Assembly: GCF_005502435.1 (NCBI RefSeq) | Contig: NZ_SCOU01000004.1 | Location: forward strand, 1 to 64,000 | Length of the DNA stretch: 64,000 nucleotides | Source: Methylobacillus flagellatus | Lineage (GTDB): Bacteria; Pseudomonadota; Gammaproteobacteria; Burkholderiales; Methylophilaceae | Direction of reading: 5' to 3' | In this document: piece by piece, positions 31,790 through 40,463 of the stretch | Position numbering within the stretch: the first letter of the stretch is position 1 | Layout of the letters: each line of letters starts with the position of its first letter | Notes under the pieces: generated by a model | Seen by the model: only the letters and a program-made list of their open reading frames with translations | The model's database searches: none | Told to the model about the DNA's origin: nothing | Translations under genes and position numbers: made by a program

Positions 31790-33019
31790 TCAGGGCTTGC
31801 GATAGTCGCTGTCGCCAAGCAGTTGCGGGCCGACTTTTTGCCAGTAACGCGAGAAGCGTTTCAAGTCGCTGGCACGCAGTTCCACCTCCGCGATCGGCTC
31901 TTCTGCCACCCAGTGCACTGCGAATTTCGCCAGCAAGCGCTGCAGATCCCGGTTCGGCGAGGCTTGCGTGACGATGCCACCTATATCCAGTGCGCTCAAC
32001 ACGGCCCGTGTATCGCCCACCCACACGCTCACCTGTTCCATCTCGCTCAGGCAATCCGCCATGAATTGCAGCCGGTGCAGCGCCCAGTGTCCATGTAATG
32101 CCGGGTCGAAGATGAACACGGCGTGTTCCGCCTCGGCCAGCAGTGGATGCAAAGGGGACAGCATCTCGTCGTGCACCAGCACCGTGGTCTTGCTGCCGGC
32201 AGGCGTACTCATGGCAGGCAGCGCTTTCACGGCATACTGGCGTGCCGGTGCGCGTGGCGGACTGAACAGGCGCTGGTTGAGCGCCTCGTAGCTGTCGTCG
32301 AACGGGCACTGGGCGGTGCAATCCTGGCAATAGCGTCCCGCGCTGTATTTTTCCAGGTTCTCTTTGTTGAAATAGTAGGGTTTGGCGCCGAAGGTGGAGG
32401 CCACCCATTGCCAGGACAGGCTGTTGGAGGCGATGTCGCCGTCCAGCAGCTGCGCTTCGTACCAGTCCGCTGCCGCCCGCCAGTCCACCTTGCGCCAGTG
32501 CAGCAGGTAGGCCGCGAACCACATGCGGGCATGGTTATGCACATAACCGTCGTTGACGAGGTCGCTGACGAAAGCATCCATGCACGGCAAGCCGGTCTCG
32601 CCCGCCAGCACATCCGCGGGCAGTGGTGCGCGGCCCACCGCCACTTTGGGTGACTCCATGTCGGAGCGGATGGCGTCGCCCTGCATGGTCCATACCTGCC
32701 GCCAGTAGTCACGCCAGGCGAATTCGAACAACAGCTTCTCGGCGCGTGCGCCGTGCTTGAGTTGCACCGCCTTGATGGCCTCGTTCAGGGTGATGCAGCC
32801 ATGGCGCAGGTACGGGGACAGGCGCGTCACCGCGCCATCCAGGAAATTGCGGCTACGCCCGTAGGCGATGCCATCCACGGTGGCCAGTGTGCTGAGTGCA
32901 GCGAGCCGCCCCCCACGCCAGTGGTCGGCCAGGTCCGGGCCAGTGGCGTCCGGAAAGGTCTGGCGTATCAAGGCCAGTCGTTCCTGGTGGTCATGTGGGA
33001 GTGTGAGTGGTGTGGCCAT
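31790..33019 (-). CDS. photolyase-like FAD protein with swapped domain order
   Basis: A 409-aa protein beginning directly with the FAD-binding helical domain of the photolyase/cryptochrome family (about 10-260): TRLSPYLRHG near 65, the FEFAWRDYWRQ motif near 98 and GDIASNSLSWQWV at 194-206. The alpha/beta antenna domain that normally comes first is at the C-terminus (about 278-405). It is recognisable as VLVHDEM, then VFIFDP, HRLQFMADCL and VSVWVGDTRAVL. A cysteine trio (231, 234, 238) sits between the domains. It is three bases downstream of a conventional photolyase gene. Light-dependent repair or sensing is likely; the substrate is unknown. Confidence 0.8.
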   Translation of the reverse strand: MATPLTLPHDHQERLALIRQTFPDATGPDLADHWRGGRLAALSTLATVDGIAYGRSRNFLDGAVTRLSPYLRHGCITLNEAIKAVQLKHGARAEKLLFEFAWRDYWRQVWTMQGDAIRSDMESPKVAVGRAPLPADVLAGETGLPCMDAFVSDLVNDGYVHNHARMWFAAYLLHWRKVDWRAAADWYEAQLLDGDIASNSLSWQWVASTFGAKPYYFNKENLEKYSAGRYCQDCTAQCPFDDSYEALNQRLFSPPRAPARQYAVKALPAMSTPAGSKTTVLVHDEMLSPLHPLLAEAEHAVFIFDPALHGHWALHRLQFMADCLSEMEQVSVWVGDTRAVLSALDIGGIVTQASPNRDLQRLLAKFAVHWVAEEPIAEVELRASDLKRFSRYWQKVGPQLLGDSDYRKP

Positions 33020-33022
33020 GAT

Positions 33023-34606
33023 TCAGAACAGGTCCAGTTGATGATGGTTGGTTTGGCGTCCACGGCGTGCGGCGACCTCTTTGCCTTGCGCGTCGCGTGC
33101 GCTGCCCGGCATGCCTTTGCGCGAGGCATGCTTGTGCACCACCTCGCGCGCTTGCTGGCGTGCTTCCAGTTGCCGGCGTACCGCCAAAATGCGTGCGCGG
33201 GCCTCGCGGGTGGCGGTTTCCACATCCAACAGCGGGGCCGGATAGTCGCGGCCGATCACGCAGCCCGCACGTAATTGCAGCGCCGCTGGCATGTGCCAGG
33301 GTTCAAATATCCAGCTATCCGGCACCTGGCGCAGCGCAGGCAGCCAGTGGCGCACGAACGCACCGCTGGGGTCCTGGTCATGGGCCTGCTTGATGGGGTT
33401 GTAGATGCGCAAGGCGTTGATGCCCGTGGTGCCAGACTGCATCTGCACCTGTGGCCAATGGATGCCCGGTTCGTAGTCGGTGAATTCGCGTGCCAGATGC
33501 AGGCCAGGGGTGCGCCAGTGCAGCCAGTACAGGTAAGACGCGCTGCTCATCAGCATGGCGCGCATGCGGAAATTGATCCAGCCGGTGTGGCGCAGCATGG
33601 CCATGCAGGCATCCACCAGTGGCCAGCCGGTCTCGCCGCGCGTCCAGGCGTGCAGGCGTTGCTGCTGCTCCACGCTGCTGGGTTCGGCTGCGCGCAGGCA
33701 GTCATGAGCACGGTGCAGATTGTGGAATTCCAGCGCCGGTTCCGATTCCAGCTTCTGCATGAAATGACAATGCCAGTGCAGACGGCTTTCGAATGCGGTC
33801 AGCCCGGCAGACAGGCCTCTGGGTGCGGCCGCATCCTGCAGTTTCAGGGCGATGCGACGCTGGCGTGTGGCCTGTACTAGTTCGCGCATGCTCAGCGTGC
33901 CCCATGCCAGATAAGGGGATAAGCGTGAACAAGCGCTACTGGCGGTCAGCGGACTGGACATGCAAGGCCGATAACGCGCGGCGCGGCCGTCGAGAAAATC
34001 CTCCAGCAGTGCGATGGCGGGCTGACGGCCTCCGGTCTGGCGACGCGGTTTATCCGTGCCTGCCGCGCGTGGTCGTGGCATGGTGTTGTGCAGCAGGCTG
34101 ACCGGGATCACAGCGGCGCGTATCTGCGTGGGCAGCTGGTATTGTGCGGCACGCATGCGCTGCTCCCACAGGCCGTTCCAGCGGTTGCGGTCAGCCAGGC
34201 GGCGCACCACGCCATGCTGCGGGTATTCATGCCAGTGCGTGCCATGCGTGCGACACCAGTGGGCAACTGCTTTATCCACGCTGAACGTGGCATCGTTGCC
34301 AGTCTCTTCATGGCTCCATAGTGCAGCGATCTGTACATGACGGCGCAACTGCTGCAAGGCATCCAGGATGCCGTGCGGCCAAACCAGCAGGGGCAGCCCA
34401 AGCTGGGCGAGATCGTCGCGCAGCGCATTCATGCATTCCTCGGCGAACTGCGCATGCTGTTCTGCATAGTCTGCGCCAGCCAGCACACTGGGCTCCCAGG
34501 CGAACAGCGCTAATACCGGACCAGCACGGCAGGCTTCGGCAAGTGGCGCGTGGTCGTGGATGCGCAGATCACGCTTGAACCAGACGATGTGGACGGGGGA
34601 AGGCAT
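33023..34606 (-). CDS. deoxyribodipyrimidine photolyase/cryptochrome family protein
   Basis: A 527-aa protein with the usual order: an N-terminal photolyase alpha/beta domain (HIVWFKRDLRIHDHAPL, to about 140), a linker, and the helical FAD-binding domain (about 215-470) with SRLSPYLAWG, the GWINFRMRAML segment and EPGIHWPQVQMQSG. The basic C-terminal tail (480-527) is probably disordered. It differs from class I CPD photolyase at the usual DYDPAxN motif (here DYEPGIH), so it may be a cryptochrome-like or variant repair enzyme. It is the upstream gene of a two-gene operon with the swapped-domain relative. Confidence 0.85.
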   Translation of the reverse strand: MPSPVHIVWFKRDLRIHDHAPLAEACRAGPVLALFAWEPSVLAGADYAEQHAQFAEECMNALRDDLAQLGLPLLVWPHGILDALQQLRRHVQIAALWSHEETGNDATFSVDKAVAHWCRTHGTHWHEYPQHGVVRRLADRNRWNGLWEQRMRAAQYQLPTQIRAAVIPVSLLHNTMPRPRAAGTDKPRRQTGGRQPAIALLEDFLDGRAARYRPCMSSPLTASSACSRLSPYLAWGTLSMRELVQATRQRRIALKLQDAAAPRGLSAGLTAFESRLHWHCHFMQKLESEPALEFHNLHRAHDCLRAAEPSSVEQQQRLHAWTRGETGWPLVDACMAMLRHTGWINFRMRAMLMSSASYLYWLHWRTPGLHLAREFTDYEPGIHWPQVQMQSGTTGINALRIYNPIKQAHDQDPSGAFVRHWLPALRQVPDSWIFEPWHMPAALQLRAGCVIGRDYPAPLLDVETATREARARILAVRRQLEARQQAREVVHKHASRKGMPGSARDAQGKEVAARRGRQTNHHQLDLF

Positions 34607-34728
34607 ACCCCGCTTTGAGCATGCGGCCTTGCGGCGGTTCCATTTCCCAAAAATCTGCTAGCATGACAGCAGTGAACCGCTCGATTTGAATCTGGACCTG
34701 AAACCTACTGCAAGCCTGGGAGACTGAA

Positions 34729-35178
34729 TTGGAACCGATCTGGAGCTGGGGGGTGCTAGGCTTGGTGTTGTTGGCGCTTGAAATGGCCACCGGCACCTTG
34801 TACATCCTGTGGTTTGGTATTGCCGCCCTGTGCCTGAGTGGGGCGATGTGGGCCTTGCCCGGTCTGCCCTTGTCTGCGCAGCTGTTCATGTTTGCGGCAC
34901 TGTCCATAGGCTCGCTGGCGATCTGGAAGCTCAATTACAAGAAGTCGGCCGCAGGGGACCTGCGTGTGGGGCAATCGCGTGGGGACGAGGTAGGCCGTAC
35001 CGGCATCATCATCGAGGCGGTCAGCCCGCGTCAGGCCGGACGTATCGAGTTTGCCCAAGGCGTGATGGGGAGCCGTGTATGGGCCGCCATCGCGGATCAG
35101 CCACTCGCGGTGGGGGCGGAAGCCGAGATCGTCGCGGTAGAAGGTAACACCTTGCGCGTGCGCGCGACTGGCGATTGA
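34729..35178 (+). CDS. NfeD-like membrane protein
   Basis: A 149-aa short NfeD (YbbK type). Two or three membrane segments span about 1-70 (WGVLGLVLLALEMATGTLYI and the following stretches), and the C-terminal OB-fold (about 85-147) has VGRTGIIIEAVSPRQAGRIE. The start is TTG, six bases after GGGAG; no other start fits the first membrane segment. NfeD proteins are encoded with, and anchor, stomatin/SPFH proteins, as here with the next gene 38 bases on. Confidence 0.9.
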   Translation: MEPIWSWGVLGLVLLALEMATGTLYILWFGIAALCLSGAMWALPGLPLSAQLFMFAALSIGSLAIWKLNYKKSAAGDLRVGQSRGDEVGRTGIIIEAVSPRQAGRIEFAQGVMGSRVWAAIADQPLAVGAEAEIVAVEGNTLRVRATGD

Positions 35179-35216
35179 ACATGCCTGCCACAGGCAGCGC
35201 TCACTAAGGAACCATC

Positions 35217-36059
35217 ATGACCGAATTCATGTTTGTACTGCTGATCCCTGTGTTCATCCTGATCTGGAAGGGCATACGCATCGTGCCGCAGGGGGAGGAG
35301 TGGGTGGTGGAGCGGCTGGGTAAGTTCAGCGCCGTGATCACGCCCGGCCTGCACGTGATCAACCCGGTGTTCAGCAAGGTGAGCTATAAAGTCACCACCA
35401 AGGACATCATCCTGGAGATCCCGCAGCAGGAAGTCATCACCAAGGACAATGCGGTGATCCTGGCCAATGCCGTGGCCTTCATCAAGGTGACCAATATCGA
35501 GCGCGCGGTGTATGGCATCGATAATTTCGCGGAAGCCATGCGCAACATGGTGCAGACCAGTCTGCGTTCCATCATCGGTGGCATGGACCTGAATCAGGCG
35601 CTGACCTCGCGTGACCGTATCAAGGCCGAGCTGAAAGCCTCCATTGCGGACGAGGCGGCGGACTGGGGCCTGACGGTGAAATCGGTCGAGATCCAGGACA
35701 TCAAACCCTCACCCAATATGCAGCAGGCCATGGAGATGCAGGCCTCGGCAGAGCGTGAACGCGTGGCGCTGGTGACGCGTTCCGAAGGCGAGAAACAGGC
35801 CATCATCCTGAACGCAGAAGCGCGTCTGGAAGCGGCCCGTAAAGATGCTGAAGCACAGAAAGTAGCCGCTGAAGCTTCGGCTGAATCCATACGCCTCATT
35901 TCCAGCATGGTGCATGAGCATGCCAACTCGGCCACCTTCCTGCTCGGTGACCGTTATATCCAGGCCATGCAAAAGATTTCCGTTTCGGAAAACAGCAAGA
36001 TCGTCGTGATGCCAGGCGATATCATCAACGCCGTCAAAGCCTTGACTGGCGGCAAATAA
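35217..36059 (+). CDS. SPFH/stomatin-like membrane protein (QmcA type)
   Basis: A 280-aa protein with an N-terminal membrane anchor (about 4-20), an SPFH domain (IVPQGEEWVVERLGKF through about 180) and a helical Ala/Glu-rich coiled coil (190-240) that drives oligomerisation. It is the partner of the NfeD-like gene upstream. Such pairs form microdomains in the membrane and interact with FtsH-type proteases in other bacteria; here only the family relation is seen. AAGGAACC lies six bases before ATG. Confidence 0.92.
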   Translation: MTEFMFVLLIPVFILIWKGIRIVPQGEEWVVERLGKFSAVITPGLHVINPVFSKVSYKVTTKDIILEIPQQEVITKDNAVILANAVAFIKVTNIERAVYGIDNFAEAMRNMVQTSLRSIIGGMDLNQALTSRDRIKAELKASIADEAADWGLTVKSVEIQDIKPSPNMQQAMEMQASAERERVALVTRSEGEKQAIILNAEARLEAARKDAEAQKVAAEASAESIRLISSMVHEHANSATFLLGDRYIQAMQKISVSENSKIVVMPGDIINAVKALTGGK

Positions 36060-36071
36060 CAGGAGAATTGC

Positions 36072-36245
36072 ATGTCCTCATTGCTCGGTTTACTGATTCT
36101 GATCGCCGATATCTACGCGATCATCAAAATCGCTCAAAGCTCGGCGGAAACCTTACCCAAGATCCTGTGGATCCTGGGTGTGATCTTCTTCCCTGTGGTT
36201 GGCCTCATCGTCTGGTATCTGGCTGGCCCTGGCGGCAAGAACTAA
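36072..36245 (+). CDS. small PLDc_N-type membrane protein (57 aa)
   Basis: A short gene with AGGAG six bases before its ATG, twelve bases after the stomatin stop. The product consists of two hydrophobic helices (SSLLGLLILIADIYAIIKI and ILGVIFFPVVGLIVWYLAG) joined by a short loop. This is the pattern of the phospholipase D N-terminal transmembrane domain found in many tiny proteins. The third gene of the NfeD-stomatin operon, so it may belong to the same membrane assembly. No catalytic domain is present. Confidence 0.85.
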   Translation: MSSLLGLLILIADIYAIIKIAQSSAETLPKILWILGVIFFPVVGLIVWYLAGPGGKN

Positions 36246-36262
36246 GGCCCGATTTGAGCTTG

Positions 36263-36294
36263 GACTCCCGTGCCGTTTGAATGGCGCGGGAGTC
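36263..36294. terminator. hairpin between the stomatin operon and moeB/thiF
   Basis: The stem gactcccg/cgggagtc lies 18 bases beyond the stop of the 57-aa gene, between convergent genes. It lacks a strong T-run, so termination is likely but not certain. Confidence 0.5.
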
Positions 36295-36312
36295 AGTTTC
36301 ACCCAGCACACT

Positions 36313-37065
36313 TCAACTACGGCCCGAGCACACCGGGCAATCTGCATCGCGATGCAGGCGTATCGTGCGCCAATCCATCTGCAACACATCCAGCAGTAAC
36401 AAGCGGCCTTGCAGGCTATCTCCCACGCCCAGCAGCAGCTTCATGGCCTCGGCCGCCTGGGTGGCCCCTATCATGCCCACCAGCGGGGCAAACACGCCGT
36501 TCTCCGCACAGCGCATGCCTTCTTCGTTGCCCATGTCCGGAAACAGGCAGTGGTAGCAGGGGCTTTCGGCGTTGCGCATGTCGAATACGCTGACCTGGCC
36601 TTCAAAATTGATGGCGGCGCCGGAGACCAGCGGTTTGCGCGCCATCACGCAGGCGCGGTTCAGGGCATAGCGTGTCTTGAAATTATCGCTGCAGTCGATC
36701 ACCACATCCGCGGCTGCCACCAGTGTGGCGAGCGCCGCTTCTGGCGAGCGCTCACGGATCACGTTCACTTGCACTTCCGGGTTGATCGCCTGCAAGGTGC
36801 TGCGGGCTGACTCGGCCTTGTTGATGCCCACGCTGGCGCTACTGTGCACGATCTGCCGTTGCAGATTGGTAAGGTCCACCACGTCGTCGTCACAGATGGT
36901 CAGTGTACCCACCCCCCCAGCAGCCAGATAAAGTGCGACAGGCGAGCCCAGGCCGCCTGCACCCAGGATGAGTGCATGGCTATTGACCAGTTGCTGCTGG
37001 CCTTCATAGCCGATCTGCGGCAGCAGGATGTGGCGGCTGTAACGCAGTAATTGTTGATCATTCAT
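36313..37065 (-). CDS. MoeB/ThiF-family adenylyltransferase
   Basis: A 250-aa E1-like enzyme that adenylates the C-terminus of a ubiquitin-like sulfur carrier (MoaD or ThiS type). It has the nucleotide-binding GAGGLGSPVALYLAAGGVG, the QRQIVH segment, the catalytic-cysteine region and four zinc cysteines in CYHC (about 170) and CPVC (near the end). Length matches E. coli MoeB (249). No ThiS or MoaD gene is adjacent, so moeB versus thiF cannot be decided. It lies three bases beyond the prepilin operon, on the same strand, and may be cotranscribed with it. Confidence 0.88.
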   Translation of the reverse strand: MNDQQLLRYSRHILLPQIGYEGQQQLVNSHALILGAGGLGSPVALYLAAGGVGTLTICDDDVVDLTNLQRQIVHSSASVGINKAESARSTLQAINPEVQVNVIRERSPEAALATLVAAADVVIDCSDNFKTRYALNRACVMARKPLVSGAAINFEGQVSVFDMRNAESPCYHCLFPDMGNEEGMRCAENGVFAPLVGMIGATQAAEAMKLLLGVGDSLQGRLLLLDVLQMDWRTIRLHRDADCPVCSGRS

Positions 37066-37068
37066 GGT

Positions 37069-37803
37069 TCAAGGCAACTGACCAGCGGCCAGCACGCGAC
37101 TCAGGTAAAGATGAGGGGATAACCATACCAGCAGATCGTCAAACTCACCACCGGGCTGATCCGGATTGTCACTGGCTACACGCTGTATATAGACCCTGCC
37201 GTCACCATCGCTGTTGACTGCTTCGTCGCTATTGCTGGTGCTGCTGTCGGTGACCTTGCTGCCATCGGCGTTCCAGGCACCACCCGCCCGTGCACCATGT
37301 GAAACCACTACCGCCGGGATGTTGTTGCTGTTACTGAGGTTGACCAGAGTGCCCGACTGGTTACGGGTGCGCAGGGTGATATCGCGGTTGGCCAGGCTGG
37401 CGATCTGGATGCGGTTGGCCGCATCGGCATAAGCGGCGGTGACACTGTAGCCCAGGCGATGCTGCCAGCTGTCCAGTCCAGCTATGCCTAATGCAGACCA
37501 GGGCAGCAGGCCTAGCCGCTTGTTGCAGGCTAGCGTGCCCGGATCACGGTCCTCGCTGCCATCAAGGGCGGAAACCGCCGGACAGGGCAGGTGGCCGTGA
37601 CTGATCGCATAACCGATCAGGGCGTCGTGAGCCTCGCTGAGTTGCTGGCGTGTTTGCCGCTGGTGGGCCTGCTCCCGCAAAGCGCTAAGCGGTGTGCTCA
37701 TGCTGCCCAACAACAAACCGACCATGGCCAGCACCATGGCCATTTCCACGAGCGAGAATCCTTTTTGTGCTGCATGCTGCCGTTTGTGTGTGCAAGTGGT
37801 CAT
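37069..37803 (-). CDS. prepilin-like protein (GFSLVEMA signature)
   Basis: A 244-aa protein whose N-terminus carries a type IV prepilin leader: KGFSLVEMAMVLAMVGLLLG, with cleavage expected after Gly15 and the Glu at +5. A pilin-like helix (20-60) leads to a large periplasmic domain with Cys pairs near 74 and 93 and an Asp-rich stretch (SDEAVNSDGDGRVY). At this size it is more like a minor pseudopilin than a major pilin. It overlaps the preceding gene by one base and is the last of the machine's operon. Confidence 0.85.
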   Translation of the reverse strand: MTTCTHKRQHAAQKGFSLVEMAMVLAMVGLLLGSMSTPLSALREQAHQRQTRQQLSEAHDALIGYAISHGHLPCPAVSALDGSEDRDPGTLACNKRLGLLPWSALGIAGLDSWQHRLGYSVTAAYADAANRIQIASLANRDITLRTRNQSGTLVNLSNSNNIPAVVVSHGARAGGAWNADGSKVTDSSTSNSDEAVNSDGDGRVYIQRVASDNPDQPGGEFDDLLVWLSPHLYLSRVLAAGQLP

Positions 37804-39152
37804 CAGGGCAGGCTGGTGGCCAGGTCATTGAAGTCACTAGCCGACAGACGTCGGCGCTCGAAGTGCTGATCCGGCAGGGCATTCTCACCTTCCAGATAAG
37901 CATTCAGGGACAGCATGGAAGCTCGTGACTGGTTGAGCAGTGCAGGCCCTGCTGCGATCACCACCGCCATCTTGTTGTGTTGCGGCAGGCGTGACGCATT
38001 GCTTAAGTTGAGCAGGCCGCCGCTGCCGGTACAGTCGGGACTGCTGGCGCCACAGGCTGGCGCACGTGCGTAATAGACCTGGTTGCGCCAGCCATTCTGC
38101 TGGAACCAGTTGTTGACCGTGCTACCGCGCAGCAGAGAGCTGCTGTCCCAGGCCGGTGATAGCCCGTGGGCGGCTATGCGTCCCTGGTCAGTGACAGCCA
38201 GACATAGACCAGCGGCCAGGCTGCCTGTGCCTGTGCAACTGCTGTCATTGAAGGCCGCAGCATCGGGCAGGTAGCGCACACCGCCAGGCCCCAGGCAGGT
38301 TGAAGCCACATGATCGCTATTGCCCACGCCGCAGAAGTAATCCAGCAAGGCGCGTGAGACCTCCATGCCGACACGTTGCTGCATGCGCTGCTGGATCTGC
38401 GGCTGGGTGATGACCGCCAGCGCATCATTGAAATGAGAGGACAGTTCGGCCAGTACGAAGCCGTCACTGCTGCCGTCCACGAAGCCGGCATTGTCATCGT
38501 GGCTATTGCTGTCCAGGTAATGGCTGGGGTCGTTGCTGTGCAGGCTGTCACGTTGTTGCTGCAAGCCATCCATACGTTGCAGTGCTGCGCCTGGTGCCAG
38601 GATCACCGCCACCAGCCCTTGAGCGTTGTTCGCGTCATGCAAGCGGTAACCGTGCTGCTGGTACAGCGTGATGGTGCCTGCCGTATCGGCATTGAGCGGA
38701 AAGGCGCGTGTGCTGTTCTTGTAGCGATTGGAAACCGCATACCATAACCGCTCACCGCTGCCATCGCGCAGGTCGTCCAGGCCCAGCGTGCGCCAGGGCA
38801 GGCGCCCCAGCCGTCTGGACTGCTGACTGCCGGCCGCATTGCCACAACTGAGTTCGGCGATCCCGTCATCGTCCAGGTCCGGGCAGGGCAGATCACCCGG
38901 CCGCGGACAATTGCCGGTACAACTGCCGGGGCTGAGGTCAACGGCGTAGCTGAGCAAAGCCTGCTGTGCCGCTGCGAGCGCGCTGCGCGTCTTGTGCTGT
39001 TGGTATAGCCGCGCCTGCTGCACGGTCTGCGCCAGCAAGCTGCTGCCGGCCAGCAGCGAGATCAGCATCAGCAGCGCCATCAATACTGCGCCGCTTTGCC
39101 TCATGAAGCTGGTGCTGCAAGCCCGCATCGCATGACTTGAAGTGCTGATCAT
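37803..39152 (-). CDS. large PilX-like prepilin family protein
   Basis: A 449-aa protein with an N-terminal hydrophobic helix (about 19-42, QSGAVLMALLMLISLLAGSS) like a PilX/minor-pilin start and without a strict GFxLxE leader. A helical spine follows and then a long periplasmic part rich in Cys, Asp and Ser. It has a CTGNCPRPGDLPCPDLDDDG segment near 78-97 suggesting disulfides or a calcium site. Its downstream neighbour (244 aa) shares the DLPCPDLD/LPCPAVS pattern, so the two probably interact. It overlaps both neighbours by a few bases. Confidence 0.75.
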   Translation of the reverse strand: MISTSSHAMRACSTSFMRQSGAVLMALLMLISLLAGSSLLAQTVQQARLYQQHKTRSALAAAQQALLSYAVDLSPGSCTGNCPRPGDLPCPDLDDDGIAELSCGNAAGSQQSRRLGRLPWRTLGLDDLRDGSGERLWYAVSNRYKNSTRAFPLNADTAGTITLYQQHGYRLHDANNAQGLVAVILAPGAALQRMDGLQQQRDSLHSNDPSHYLDSNSHDDNAGFVDGSSDGFVLAELSSHFNDALAVITQPQIQQRMQQRVGMEVSRALLDYFCGVGNSDHVASTCLGPGGVRYLPDAAAFNDSSCTGTGSLAAGLCLAVTDQGRIAAHGLSPAWDSSSLLRGSTVNNWFQQNGWRNQVYYARAPACGASSPDCTGSGGLLNLSNASRLPQHNKMAVVIAAGPALLNQSRASMLSLNAYLEGENALPDQHFERRRLSASDFNDLATSLP

Positions 39153-39802
39153 GGCGGCGCAGGGGATAGGTGGACAGCGGGGCCACCCACGCTGAGGCGC
39201 AGGCTGTGGGCATGGCCGGGTGGTCGTAGTTCCACGATGGCTTCAAAGCCGGGTTCCAGTTTTTTGGCTGGGTGCTTGTCTGCGTGCTTGTCCGGGCGCT
39301 GCCTGGAAGCCGGATCATGGGCTTGAACGAACCGCATGGCCCAGCCCTTGCCTGGCTCGACCGGCGTCATGGTCTGGTTGATCCAGAGGGTGGCCGAGCC
39401 TGTGTTTGAAGCGTCTAGCTTCGAAGCGTCTAGCTTCGAAGAGTCTAGCTTCGAAGAGTCTAGGTTTGAAAAGCCAGGCTTTGAAGAGCCTGCGCCGTCA
39501 GAAGCTGCACTGATCGCCTGCACATAACCTTGCAAGGTCCAACGCGGGCTAGGCGGTGCCATGTCTTCCGGTAAAGGCGCAGCAATGGCGCTGTCGATCT
39601 CCAGAGCACGCGTTTGCGCCGCCTCACTTGCTGCAGGCTTGCTGCGCTGCAGGTCCAGGCTGGCACGCTGCGCACGATCGGTGAACAGTCGACCCAGGTC
39701 GTCACTGCAGGCAGGCGATATCCAGCCCAACACCGTCATGCTGGTGATACGCACTATCGCGTGCACCAGCATGCGCCAAGTTGGCAAGCTAGGTTTGTTC
39801 AT
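39149..39802 (-). CDS. hypothetical protein with pentapeptide repeat (217 aa)
   Basis: Not a named family. A signal-like hydrophobic segment near the N-terminus (about 10-30) and a proline-rich C-terminal domain suggest a periplasmic accessory protein, perhaps of PilP/MshK type by operon position. A middle stretch consists of repeated SSKLD/ASKLD pentapeptides, from a 15-bp minisatellite (39396-39485). ATG 39802 overlaps the stop of the previous gene by ATGA; the upstream frame extension is not used. Confidence 0.65.
   Translation of the reverse strand: MNKPSLPTWRMLVHAIVRITSMTVLGWISPACSDDLGRLFTDRAQRASLDLQRSKPAASEAAQTRALEIDSAIAAPLPEDMAPPSPRWTLQGYVQAISAASDGAGSSKPGFSNLDSSKLDSSKLDASKLDASNTGSATLWINQTMTPVEPGKGWAMRFVQAHDPASRQRPDKHADKHPAKKLEPGFEAIVELRPPGHAHSLRLSVGGPAVHLSPAPP
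39396..39485 (+). repeat. 15-bp minisatellite inside the 217-aa gene
   Basis: Six tandem 15-base units end in tttgaa/ttcgaa: gcgtctagcttcgaa twice, gagtctagcttcgaa, gagtctaggtttgaa, and two diverged units at the edges. In frame they encode the SxLDx repeats. The two identical units make copy-number change by slippage likely. Confidence 0.85.
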
Positions 39803-40425
39803 GTCGTGGGCTTCATTTTCAATAACGCCCGCCATTCCAGCTCGCAGCTCACCTGCAGGCCTGGTGCGGATGAAGCAGGTGTCATGCTGCAACCCAAGGT
39901 GCGCAACCGTGCGCCATGTTGCGACTGCAAAGCCTGCAGCACACCGACCAGATCACCCTCATGCCAAATCTGCATGTGCAGTGAAAGCAAGCTGGTTTGC
40001 AGATGCAACACGTGTTGATCACTACCGTGCTGACTGCCCAAAGGCAGCGCGCGCGGCGCGGGCTTGATGCTGATGCTGAGTTGTTCAAGTTGCAGAGTTT
40101 GTGCCAGCGCTGCCAGTTGCTGGCTCAGCGCCGAGCTTAGCTGGGTAAGGTCGCTATTGAACCAGCCCTCGGATTGCAGTCGCTGCAGTGCAGCCTGGTC
40201 CAGTTGCTGTTGCAGCTGCTGTTGATGTTGACGCGCTTGTTGGGCTGCCAGTGCTTGTTGCTGCTGTTGTTGCGTCTGCAGGGTATGCACTGCCAGCGCA
40301 TGCGCGTGACTGGCATAAGCGGCCAGTGCTAGGGCGCTGCATAGCGAGGCTACACCGATGCTGAGGGATAGCCACAGTGCCTGCAGGTATTGCCGCATGG
40401 TCTGAAAGTTAAGGCTGGTGTTCAT
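39799..40425 (-). CDS. PilO/MshJ-like inner-membrane protein
   Basis: A 208-aa protein with a single membrane helix (about 15-40), a very Gln-rich coiled coil (about 45-85, with QQQQQQALAAQQARQ) and a C-terminal globular domain. Membrane anchor, coiled coil and small alpha/beta domain in a gene directly after a PilN/GspL-like gene is the pattern of PilO/GspM proteins, but sequence identity is too low for certainty. ATGA overlap with the next gene. Confidence 0.65.
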   Translation of the reverse strand: MNTSLNFQTMRQYLQALWLSLSIGVASLCSALALAAYASHAHALAVHTLQTQQQQQQALAAQQARQHQQQLQQQLDQAALQRLQSEGWFNSDLTQLSSALSQQLAALAQTLQLEQLSISIKPAPRALPLGSQHGSDQHVLHLQTSLLSLHMQIWHEGDLVGVLQALQSQHGARLRTLGCSMTPASSAPGLQVSCELEWRALLKMKPTT

Positions 40426-40463
40426 GGCGGAGCGCACATAAAGGACAGTTTATGTAGGTGAGC

